Assembly: GCA_963826165.1 (NCBI GenBank)
Contig: CAWGWC010000009.1
Span: 1-64,000, forward strand
Origin: JACVRW01 sp963826165
Lineage (GTDB): Bacteria; Actinomycetota; Thermoleophilia; Solirubrobacterales; Thermoleophilaceae
Direction of reading: 5' to 3'
DNA: 64,000 nucleotides
Each line of letters opens with the position of its first letter. Within the stretch, counting starts at the first letter, position 1. The notes beneath the pieces were generated by a model. The model was not told where the DNA came from. It searched no databases and saw only the letters and a program-made list of their open reading frames with translations. This document shows positions 25,652-32,439 of the stretch, in pieces. Both the position numbers and the translations under genes were made by a program.

Positions 25652-26419
25652 TTATTCGAGCTCGAAGGTCAGGTCGGTGACGCCGATGGTCACGCGGTCG
25701 CCGTCGCGCAGCGGCACCTGGTCCACACGGCGCCCGTTCACCTTCACGCCGTTGGTCGAGCCGAGGTCCACGGCGTGCCAGCCGTTCTCGTCGCGGCGCA
25801 GCTCGGCGTGGCGGCGCGAGACGTTGGGATCCGAGACGACGACATCGCACTCCCGGCTGCGGCCGATCACCACGCGGTCCCCGCTGAGCACCTGGCGCCG
25901 GCCCTCGGAGACCAGCAGCGCCTGGCGGCCGTCGAGCGGCGCCTCGAGCTTGCGCGCCGCGCGGTCGGGCGAATAGACCATGGTGTGCCCGAAGTCGCCC
26001 GCCGATGGGGCCGGGGCGAGCGCCGGCTCCTCCGCCACCTCGTCCTCGGGCGGCGCGAGCAGCTGGGCCTGGATGCCGAACTCGCCGAGGTCGAGCCGCT
26101 CGTCGGTGTGGAACTCGATCTGAGGGCGGCTGGTGAGGGCCAGGGACTCCTGGCGGGCGTGCTCGAGCAGGTAGTCCGACAGCTCCTTGCGCAGGGCCGG
26201 CTCGTAGCTCGTGAACTGCTCGCGGTCCTGGGGCGAGAGGAAGACGCGGTAGTGGTTGGGCACGTAGACGCGCGAGACGGAGACCATCTGGTTCTCCTCC
26301 ATCTCCTTGGCCAGCTTGTGGGCGAGCTCGACCGGCTGCACGCTGGTCTTGAACGCCCGGCCGAAGGCGCCCTCGACCAAGCCTCCGAGCTTCGCCTCCA
26401 GGTTTCGCAGCATGCTCAT
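25652..26419 (-). CDS. fhaA: DUF3662 and FHA domain protein (FhaA-like)
   Basis: 255 residues. The N-terminal 130 residues (MLRNLEAKLGGLVEGAFGRAF, VYVPNHYRVFLSPQDREQF) are the DUF3662 domain special to actinobacterial FhaA; the C-terminus is an FHA domain with IGRSRECDVVVSD, SRRHAEL and DLGSTNGVKVNG. The shown start MSMLRN lies two residues upstream of the usual M. In mycobacteria FhaA binds the phosphorylated pseudokinase MviN and regulates lipid II supply. No mviN gene is visible in this window. It leads the FHA-phosphatase-wall genes, 44 bases after the multi-spanning kinase gene. Confidence 0.93.
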   Translation of the reverse strand: MSMLRNLEAKLGGLVEGAFGRAFKTSVQPVELAHKLAKEMEENQMVSVSRVYVPNHYRVFLSPQDREQFTSYEPALRKELSDYLLEHARQESLALTSRPQIEFHTDERLDLGEFGIQAQLLAPPEDEVAEEPALAPAPSAGDFGHTMVYSPDRAARKLEAPLDGRQALLVSEGRRQVLSGDRVVIGRSRECDVVVSDPNVSRRHAELRRDENGWHAVDLGSTNGVKVNGRRVDQVPLRDGDRVTIGVTDLTFELE

Positions 26420-26463
26420 CCCGTCTCGCAGGGTAGTCCGATCCCGGGACCGAAATCAGCCAT

Positions 26464-28425
26464 CTAGGCGGTCGTCACTCGTGGCGCGCGCCAGCCCTCC
26501 GCGGGGGCCACGATCTGGGACACCGACAGCGCGATGAGAGCGGCGGCGATCGAGCCCGCCACGGCGCCTCGGGCGGTGTCCTGAGCCACCTCGGCGGCCA
26601 GCGCGTCGCCCAGGGCCACCTGCGCCGCGATCAGGCCCAGGGCCCATGCGCCGGCAGCCGCCAGGTCGAACGCCAGCCAGCGTCCGCGCAGCAGGAAGGG
26701 CAGGGCCACGGCGAAGGCCGCCCAGACGAGGCTCGGCAGGAGCGCGGGCGAGCCCACGACCGGAACGAGCGCGTCGGACAGGGCCGCCGAGATGGAGCCC
26801 TCCCAATCGGCTCGCGGCAGCGTGCCGTCGGGCGAGCCGAACAGCAGCACCCGGCCGGTGAGCGCCTCGCCGAGCACCAGCCACCAGACACCCGCGGCGG
26901 CGAGGCCGGCGCGGCGCCACGGCGTGGGAGCGAGCGCGGCGAGCCCCACGAAGGCGGGCCCCAGGGCCACGGTGCCCAGCAGGGGTGCGATCACCGGCAC
27001 GCTCCACAGGAGACCGGCGCGTGGCAATAGAAAGGGGACGGGCGCGGCCGCGGCCGCGAGCAGCAGCGCGGTGCCCTGGCGGTCGGTCTCGGGCGCCACG
27101 AGCCAGGCGCACAGGCCCAGCACGGCGAGCAGCCAGCCGATCCGCGGCAGCAGCGCGGTGGCGCCGGCGGCGACGGCGGCCGCGGTGAGCTCGGAGAAGG
27201 CCGGATCGGGACCGAGCGTGGAGAGCACCGCCAGCACGAGCGCTCCCGCAAGTAGGCCCGCGCCCGCTCGTTCCGCGAGGCGCATCTGTCGCGACTTCTG
27301 ACCGGCGAGGCCCGGACGGCCGAGCAGCCCTGCGGGGACCACCGGTGACCGGGGGTCCTCGGGACCGGGGCCCTGCGGCACCGTTCGAGCCTCGTCGCTC
27401 GGTGCGGGGTCGTCTCGGGCGGCGAGCCAGCGATGGCGGCCGAGCAGCCGGCCCCGGCGGCGACCGGTGCTGGGCAGTCCGACGCGGCGCAGCGTCTCGG
27501 GCTCGACCAGGCCGCCCTCGTCGGTGAGCTCGGCCTGGGCGGCGCGCAGCTCGTTCCGCAGATCGGCGGGCGCGGGGCGGCGCGTCGGGTCGGCCTCGAG
27601 GGCATCGTCGATGACGTCACACAGCTCGAGCGGCAGGTCGCGCCGCAGCCGCGAAAGCGACGGCACCGGGCGGCCGAGGCGTCGGGCGGTGGCGGCAGGC
27701 CCGGCGGCGCGCACCGGATTCTGGCCCGACCAGGTCTCGTAGAGGGTCAGGGCGAGCGAGTAGACGTCACAGGCGGGCGTCACGCGCGCTCCCTCCGCCT
27801 GCTCGGGCGCCATGTAGGCGAGCGTGCCCACAACGTCGCCCGTGCGGGTGAGGGCGTCGCCCTGGACGAGGTGCGCCACCCCGAAGTCGGTCAGCTTGGC
27901 GAAGCCCACTCCCGCGGCGGGCTCGGCCACCACGATCACGTTCTGCGGCTTCACGTCGCGGTGGATGACGCCGCGCGTGTGCGCGTGGGCCAGCGCCTCG
28001 GCCAGGTCGGCGCCGATGCGAGCCACGTCACGATCTGACAGCGCCCCCGCACGCAGCAGCTCAGCCAAGGTTCGGCCCCGAACGAGCTCGGAGACGAGAT
28101 AGACGTCGTGTTCGTCCGAAGCCAGCTCGTAGATGCCGACGATCGCCGGATGGTTGAGCCGGGCCGCGGCCACGGCCTCGCGCGCCACCCGCTCGCCGCT
28201 GCCGCGCTCACGCGGGATGGTCTTGACGGCCACCTCACGCTCGAGTTTCTCGTCCCAGGCCGCCCAGACCACACCGAAGCCGCCGGCGCCCAGGCGCTGC
28301 TCGAGTCGGTAGCGATCGAGCACCAGCCGGGGGCCCGAAGATTGCGCAAGCCTTTGTGTAGGGTCGGAGGAACCCAGCGGCAGGGTGCCGGGCTCGTCCG
28401 TAAGGCCTGTCTCGGAACGGTTCAT
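26464..28425 (-). CDS. Ser/Thr protein kinase with multi-spanning membrane domain
   Basis: 653 residues from ATG 28425. Kinase domain about 35-290: GAGGFGVVW, VAVKTI, HRDVKPQNV, DFG, APE, all intact. After a Pro-rich cytoplasmic linker the C-terminal 270 residues are a run of about ten hydrophobic segments without loops of any size, so it is neither a PASTA nor a sensor-type kinase. The membrane domain resembles nothing named here and may sense a lipid or anchor a complex. It is the first gene of the leftward operon leading to fhaA. The upstream gap is divergent. Confidence 0.88.
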   Translation of the reverse strand: MNRSETGLTDEPGTLPLGSSDPTQRLAQSSGPRLVLDRYRLEQRLGAGGFGVVWAAWDEKLEREVAVKTIPRERGSGERVAREAVAAARLNHPAIVGIYELASDEHDVYLVSELVRGRTLAELLRAGALSDRDVARIGADLAEALAHAHTRGVIHRDVKPQNVIVVAEPAAGVGFAKLTDFGVAHLVQGDALTRTGDVVGTLAYMAPEQAEGARVTPACDVYSLALTLYETWSGQNPVRAAGPAATARRLGRPVPSLSRLRRDLPLELCDVIDDALEADPTRRPAPADLRNELRAAQAELTDEGGLVEPETLRRVGLPSTGRRRGRLLGRHRWLAARDDPAPSDEARTVPQGPGPEDPRSPVVPAGLLGRPGLAGQKSRQMRLAERAGAGLLAGALVLAVLSTLGPDPAFSELTAAAVAAGATALLPRIGWLLAVLGLCAWLVAPETDRQGTALLLAAAAAPVPFLLPRAGLLWSVPVIAPLLGTVALGPAFVGLAALAPTPWRRAGLAAAGVWWLVLGEALTGRVLLFGSPDGTLPRADWEGSISAALSDALVPVVGSPALLPSLVWAAFAVALPFLLRGRWLAFDLAAAGAWALGLIAAQVALGDALAAEVAQDTARGAVAGSIAAALIALSVSQIVAPAEGWRAPRVTTA

Positions 28426-28510
28426 CCCAGGTTCTGTTTCGGTCCGCGGAGAGCGCGTCCTGCCCCCCGTTCATACTCCCACCGAGGCGCACGGGACGCC
28501 TTCAAGCGCT

Positions 28511-28517
28511 AGGAGAG
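28511..28517 (+). promoter_or_regulatory. Shine-Dalgarno AGGAGAG that fixes a CTG start
   Basis: AGGAGAG ends six bases before CTG 28524. The next ATG (28614) has no such site, and the 30 codons between read as a sensible protein N-terminus. This site decides the start of the next gene. Confidence 0.6.
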
Positions 28518-28523
28518 ATACTG

Positions 28524-29627
28524 CTGTCCTTCCTCGACGAACCGGACGAGCCAGTACGAAGTCGTACACGGCGCCGGCCGCCAAGCGGCCGGTCCACCGA
28601 CCGCCAGACGCTGATGGTCCGCAGGACCCTAGCGATCGGCGCCGGTCTCGTGGTGCTGATTCTGCTCGTGATCGGCTTCCGCGGTTGCCTCAGCGCACGC
28701 CAGGACAGCGCGATCAAGGACTACGTGTCGGACTCGAGCGAGCTCATCAACCAGTCCAAGCTGGAGGGGGAGCAGCTGTTCGGCCTGCTGGGCAGCGAGG
28801 GCGGGCAGGACGAGAACGTCGACTCCGCCAACGCGGCAAACGCCCTGCGCAGTGAATCGGCCACGCTCGTGGATCGCGCGCAGGATCTCGACGTCCCTGA
28901 CCCGGTCTCCTCCGCCCAGGACTACCTGGTCGAGTCGCTCGAGCTGCGCCGCGACGCCCTCGACGTTGTCGCCCGCGAGCTGCCGGGCGCGCTGGCCGAC
29001 CAGGAACGCCGCCAGTCGAGCGACCGCATCGCCGAGGTGATGCAGGTCTTCCTCACCAGCGACGTGCTGCTCCAGGCCCGCTTCATCCCGAGCCTCCAGA
29101 CCGCGCTCGAGGACGAGGGTCTCGACGGGGAGGTCACCTTGCCGAGAGCTGCGCGCCTCCAGTTCGTTCCCGACACGCAATGGGTCCAGGCCGACTACGT
29201 GGCCGACCAGGTGGCGGCGCTGCGCAGCGGCGAGGGCGGGACGACCGATGACGAGGCGGCGCCCGGGCTTCACGGCAACGGACTCGGCACGGTCACGCTC
29301 GGCGGTGTGGCCCTCACACCGGGCGGCTCGGCCACGGTTCCGCTGGCCAGCGACCTCTCGTTCGACGTCCAGGTGGTCAACCAGGGCGAGAACAACGAGA
29401 CCGACGTGAACGTGAAGGTCACCGTGGGTGAGGGCGACGACGCGATCGTGGCCGAGGAGGCGATTCCGGAGATCGCCATCGGCGAGGCCCAGAACGTGAC
29501 CATTCCCGTCGGCGGGGAGCCGGCCACGGGTCAGAACGTACCCATCACGGTGGAGGTCGAGCCGGTGGCGGGTGAGGACGTGACCGACAACAACACGGCC
29601 GAGTTCACGGTTATCTTCACCAGCTGA
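28524..29627 (+). CDS. Membrane-anchored protein with CARDB-like external domain, CTG start proposed
   Basis: 367 residues if translation begins at CTG 28524. The first 30 codons (SFLDEPDEPVRSRTRRRPPS ...) form a charged cytoplasmic leader ahead of a membrane helix (LAIGAGLVVLILLVIGFRGC, about 37-56). ATG 28614 would begin at the helix border and leave the strong AGGAGAG unused. A helical region of about 150 residues follows, and the C-terminal 100 residues (VALTPGGSATVPLASDLSFD ... GQNVPITVEVEPVAGEDV) look like a CARDB/Ig-type adhesion domain outside the cell. Similar proteins with an SFLDE start are recalled from Solirubrobacterales, without known function. It is divergent from the multi-spanning kinase gene, 98 bases away. 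Confidence 0.78.
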   Translation: MSFLDEPDEPVRSRTRRRPPSGRSTDRQTLMVRRTLAIGAGLVVLILLVIGFRGCLSARQDSAIKDYVSDSSELINQSKLEGEQLFGLLGSEGGQDENVDSANAANALRSESATLVDRAQDLDVPDPVSSAQDYLVESLELRRDALDVVARELPGALADQERRQSSDRIAEVMQVFLTSDVLLQARFIPSLQTALEDEGLDGEVTLPRAARLQFVPDTQWVQADYVADQVAALRSGEGGTTDDEAAPGLHGNGLGTVTLGGVALTPGGSATVPLASDLSFDVQVVNQGENNETDVNVKVTVGEGDDAIVAEEAIPEIAIGEAQNVTIPVGGEPATGQNVPITVEVEPVAGEDVTDNNTAEFTVIFTS

Positions 29628-29636
29628 GCACGGCGA

Positions 29637-29642
29637 TACCCT
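29637..29642 (+). promoter_or_regulatory. -10 element TACCCT of the DUF4446 gene
   Basis: TACCCT ends 8 bases before GTG 29651. The same hexamer and distance occur before the DedA start at 13013. Probable leaderless transcript. Confidence 0.4.
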
Positions 29643-29650
29643 GACCCCTC

Positions 29651-30160
29651 GTGGACGATCTGAACTCCACGCAGGGGATAGTCGCCGTGGCAGCCGCCGG
29701 GGTTGCGGCCGTGGCGTTGCTCTTCTGCATCGTGCTCGGCGTCAAGCTGCGCCGGCTGCGCGCGGCTCAGCGGATGGTGCTCGGCAGCGGCGAGGCCGAC
29801 GTCGTCGCCCACGCCTCCGGCCTGCAGGAGGCGTTCGTGCAGCTGCGCGACTGGGTCGAGGAGACGGCCGCCGGCCTCGAGGCGCGTGTGGGGTCGGCCG
29901 AACAGCGCATGGACGGCTGCGTGGCGCACACCTCGCTCGTGCGCTACGACGCCATGAACGAGCTCTCCGGCCAGCAGTCGAGCACGGTGGCGCTGCTCGA
30001 CTCCCGCAGCACTGGGGTGGTGATCTCCTCGATCCTGCACCGTGACCAGGCGCGCTTCTACGTCAAGCAGGTGCGCGAAGGCACGCCCGAGTACGAGCTC
30101 TCGCCCGAGGAGCAGCAGGCCGTGGAGACCGCCATGACCGGCACGGCCGCCCGGGCCTGA
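29651..30160 (+). CDS. DUF4446 family membrane protein
   Basis: 169 residues from GTG 29651. One membrane helix (about 9-30) leads to a coiled segment (LRRLRAAQRMVLGSGEADV ...) and the conserved C-terminal block LVRYDAMNELSGQQSSTVALL then GVVISSILHRDQARFYVKQV and LSPEEQQAVETAM, which identify DUF4446. The function is unknown. It is common in Gram-positives, often near ParB or dnaA loci. A leaderless promoter lies upstream; pheA follows by 10 bases. Confidence 0.82.
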   Translation: MDDLNSTQGIVAVAAAGVAAVALLFCIVLGVKLRRLRAAQRMVLGSGEADVVAHASGLQEAFVQLRDWVEETAAGLEARVGSAEQRMDGCVAHTSLVRYDAMNELSGQQSSTVALLDSRSTGVVISSILHRDQARFYVKQVREGTPEYELSPEEQQAVETAMTGTAARA

Positions 30161-30170
30161 TGCGGGCCCG

Positions 30171-31013
30171 ATGAGGGTCGCCTACCTCGGTCCCGCGGGG
30201 ACTTACAGCGAGGAGGCGCTGCGCGCGTCGGCCCGCGGCGAGCTCGAGGAAGTGCCCTACCCCACCATCTACGACGCGGTGATGGCCGTGCATGACGGCG
30301 ACGTCGACCAGGCCGTGGTGCCGATCGAGAACTCACTCGAGGGAAGCGTGGCGGTGACACTGGACACGCTGGTGCTCGAGGCCCCCGACGTGCGCATCGC
30401 GGCCGAGGTCGTCCATCCGATCCGGCACTGCCTCATAGCGCTCCACGAGCTCGAGCTGACCGAGATCACGCGCGTGATCTCCCACCCCCAGGCCACGGCT
30501 CAGTGCGCCCGCTTCCTGCGCGAGCGGCTCCCCGGCGCCGAGCACGTGAACGCACCCTCGACCGCCGACGCCGTCCTGTCGCTGCGTGACGCCGGCCGGG
30601 GGACCGCGGCGCTGGGCTCGCAGCTGGCAGCCGAGCTGTACGCCTCGGCCGTGCTCGCCGCCGGCGTGGAGGACCATCCCGACAACGTCACGCGGTTCGT
30701 CTGGCTGGCCCGAGCCGCCGAGATCCAGCCACCGGCGTCCGAGGACGGCGCGAAGACCTCGGTCGTCTTCTGGGGCGGAGGCGACCAGTCCCCCGGCTGG
30801 CTCGTGGACGTGCTCGGCGAGCTGTCGGAGCGCGAGGTGAACCTCACCCGGATCGAGTCGCGCCCGCGACGCATTCGCCTCGGCCACTACATGTTCTTCG
30901 CCGATCTCGAGGGCGCGGCCGAGAGCCGTTCGGTGAGCGCGGCTCTCGCCGCCGTGGGCGAGCACGTCGAGGAGGTGAGGGTGCTCGGCTCCTACCGCTC
31001 CTTCACCGGATGA
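30171..31013 (+). CDS. pheA: Prephenate dehydratase
   Basis: 280 residues. It converts prephenate to phenylpyruvate in phenylalanine synthesis. Visible motifs: N-terminal VAYLGPAGTYSEEAL, VPIENSLEGSV, DAVLSLRD, the catalytic NVTRFVWLA (TRF), and a C-terminal ACT domain (SVVFWGGGDQSPGWLVDVL, NLTRIESRPRRIRLGHYMFF) with the ESRP phenylalanine-binding motif, so feedback inhibition is expected. No chorismate mutase domain is fused. Start ATG 30171. Downstream is an HNH gene with its own -10. Confidence 0.95.
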   Translation: MRVAYLGPAGTYSEEALRASARGELEEVPYPTIYDAVMAVHDGDVDQAVVPIENSLEGSVAVTLDTLVLEAPDVRIAAEVVHPIRHCLIALHELELTEITRVISHPQATAQCARFLRERLPGAEHVNAPSTADAVLSLRDAGRGTAALGSQLAAELYASAVLAAGVEDHPDNVTRFVWLARAAEIQPPASEDGAKTSVVFWGGGDQSPGWLVDVLGELSEREVNLTRIESRPRRIRLGHYMFFADLEGAAESRSVSAALAAVGEHVEEVRVLGSYRSFTG

Positions 31014-31040
31014 GCACAGATTGCAGACAGGACCGCTCAG

Positions 31041-31046
31041 TACACT
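31041..31046 (+). promoter_or_regulatory. -10 element TACACT of the HNH gene
   Basis: TACACT ends 9 bases before GTG 31056. TTGCAG at 31021-31026 resembles a -35 but is only 14 bases away, too close for normal use. Probable leaderless start. Confidence 0.4.
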
Positions 31047-31055
31047 GAGCCCAGC

Positions 31056-31673
31056 GTGGCGGTCCGGACGGAGCTGACGTTTCACACCGAGGTGGGTGAC
31101 TCGGAACCAGGCCCTGCCACCGCGCTGCTCCGGGCCGGCCGGCCTGCGCAGCGCTCATCTTCCTCGTCCGGCCGGGTGCTCGTACTCAACGCGTCCTACG
31201 AGCCGATCAACGTCTGCACCGTCCGCCGCGCGGCCGTGCTGATCCTCAAGAACCGCGCCGAGGTGCTCGAGAAGGGCGAGTGGGCCCTTCACGCCGAGTC
31301 GTTCACCCTCGACCGGCCAGTGGTGATTCGCCTGCTCACCTACGTGCGCATCCCGCGCGACGCCCACCGTCGCAAGATCACCCGCCGAGCCGTCTTCGCG
31401 CGTGATCTCTGGACCTGCCAGTACTGCGGCCACGAGCGAGGCAACCTGACCGTCGACCACGTGATCCCACGCTCGAAGGGCGGCGCGTCGTCGTGGGACA
31501 ACATCGTCACCTGCTGCGCGCCCTGCAACCGGCTCAAGGGGGACCGGCTGCCCAAGCAGGCGAACATGGTTCCGGCGAGGGCGCCCAAGGCTCCCAACCC
31601 CACGATCTTCATTCACGTGGCGGCGCCCACCATCCCCGCCGCCTGGGAGCGGTACCTCATCACCCGGCGATGA
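31056..31673 (+). CDS. HNH endonuclease family protein
   Basis: 205 residues from GTG 31056. The C-terminal HNH fold has zinc pairs CQYCG and CAPCN, the catalytic stretch NLTVDHVIPRSKGGASSWDNIV and a downstream RLKGDRL. The N-terminal part (VLVLNASYEPINVCTVRRAAVLILKNRAEVLE) is the conserved companion block of a broad actinobacterial and cyanobacterial HNH group. The role is unknown; such genes are solitary and not restriction systems. The ATG of the next gene overlaps the stop (ATGA). Confidence 0.87.
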   Translation: MAVRTELTFHTEVGDSEPGPATALLRAGRPAQRSSSSSGRVLVLNASYEPINVCTVRRAAVLILKNRAEVLEKGEWALHAESFTLDRPVVIRLLTYVRIPRDAHRRKITRRAVFARDLWTCQYCGHERGNLTVDHVIPRSKGGASSWDNIVTCCAPCNRLKGDRLPKQANMVPARAPKAPNPTIFIHVAAPTIPAAWERYLITRR

Positions 31674-32146
31674 ACGAGCAGCGCGGAGGTGGCGAGTCGG
31701 GTCCGCCGCCGGCCGGCCGCGCCGAACGCCTGCTCGACCAGGACCAGCGGCCGGCGACGGTGGCGTCGCTGAAGACCCTGCGCCGCTGGCTGATCGTGGC
31801 CGGAGTGTGGGCGGTGGCCGCCACGGCGATTGCGGTGTTCGCCCTGGTCAAGGCGGACGAGGCCGACGACGCCGGGCGCGAGCAGGCCGCCGGCGATCTG
31901 GAACGAGTACAGCGCGAGCTCGACGACCGGATCGACGAGCTGGAGAGCAGCGTCGACCAGGCCCCGTCCTCCGAGGACATAGGACAGCTCGACGACCGGC
32001 TCACCGAAATCGAGGACGGCGGCGCTCAGACGTCGCAGGACATCGAGCGCCTCAACGGCCGTCTGGACGACCTCGAGCAGCAGGTCCAGGCGCTCGAGGA
32101 CAGCGCCGACACATCCGGCGCCGAGGACACCGAGACAACTCCCTGA
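31670..32146 (+). CDS. Small membrane protein with C-terminal coiled coil
   Basis: 158 residues from ATG 31670, whose ATGA overlaps the HNH stop. A 45-residue charged cytoplasmic part is followed by a helix (LIVAGVWAVAATAIAVFALVK), then a strongly heptad-patterned acidic coiled coil (QRELDDRIDELESSV ... IERLNGRLDDLEQQVQALED) and a short Thr/Glu tail. Likely external oligomerisation. No family is recognised. It is the last protein gene before the structured segment at 32199-32409. Confidence 0.7.
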   Translation: MNEQRGGGESGPPPAGRAERLLDQDQRPATVASLKTLRRWLIVAGVWAVAATAIAVFALVKADEADDAGREQAAGDLERVQRELDDRIDELESSVDQAPSSEDIGQLDDRLTEIEDGGAQTSQDIERLNGRLDDLEQQVQALEDSADTSGAEDTETTP

Positions 32147-32198
32147 CCGGCGGGCGTCAAACCGACCTCGCTGTCTGCTTCAATGAGACTTACCAGGG

Positions 32199-32212
32199 AA
32201 AGGAGGTGGTCC
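32199..32212 (+). promoter_or_regulatory. 14-base complement of the 16S rRNA 3' tail (extended Shine-Dalgarno)
   Basis: AAAGGAGGTGGTCC can pair with the standard bacterial 16S 3' end (GGAUCACCUCCUUU) over 14 consecutive positions with one G-U wobble. Ordinary ribosome-binding sites here match 4-7 bases. A shorter echo (GGAGGTGTCC) lies at 32244-32253. The first possible start codon downstream is TTG 32218. Confidence 0.6.
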
Positions 32213-32217
32213 GAACG

Positions 32218-32262
32218 TTGACTGACAGAATTCTTGGGACCCTGGAGGTGTCCGGCCGCTAG
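32218..32262 (+). CDS. Possible 14-codon leader peptide
   Basis: TTG 32218 opens MTDRILGTLEVSGR, ending with TAG 32260-32262. It sits 11 bases after the GGAGG core of the extended 16S-tail complement. There is no regulated gene downstream on this strand, so attenuation is unlikely. It could encode a real small peptide or merely be a spacer in a structured RNA. Confidence 0.35.
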   Translation: MTDRILGTLEVSGR

Positions 32263-32380
32263 ATCGGTGCTGGGCCCCGTTTAGCGGAGTCCCACCCGAG
32301 ACACCGCCGGTGCTGACGAGGACCGGGAGTGGTTCCTCTGGTCGCAGTACTCGAGACCGGCTGAGTCCAGCAGCAAACTG

Positions 32381-32409
32381 CGAGGGGCGTCCCACTGGGG
32401 CGCCCCTCG
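32381..32409 (+). terminator. Intrinsic-type terminator hairpin before gyrA (convergent)
   Basis: CGAGGGGCG (32381-32389) pairs with CGCCCCTCG (32401-32409), nine perfect pairs, with CCC/GGG extending the stem around an ACT loop. No U run follows, as is usual for high-GC actinobacteria. It can also stop leftward gyrA transcription. Confidence 0.7.
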
Positions 32410-32439
32410 TGCGTTCCGGGGTGCAGGCTCGAGCCGGCC

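Larger units (their letters stand above)
32199..32409 (+). ncRNA. Candidate small structured RNA with extended anti-16S-tail pairing
   Basis: The 293-base gap between the coiled-coil gene and gyrA (convergent) is not empty. It holds the 14-base 16S-tail complement (32199-32212), a 14-codon ORF (32218-32262), several possible stems (GAGGA with TCCTC around 32318-32338; CACC with GGTG; GCTG with CAGC) and a strong terminator hairpin at 32381-32409. A weak promoter (GTCAAA, 17 bases, TTCAAT) lies at about 32158-32186. The arrangement suggests a transcript of about 210 bases that binds 30S subunits or carries a leader peptide. No named RNA family (tmRNA, 6S, 6C, SRP) is recognised. Confidence 0.35.

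Noticed and set aside
31021..31026. TTGCAG as -35 of the HNH gene
   Set aside because: The spacer to TACACT is only 14 bases.
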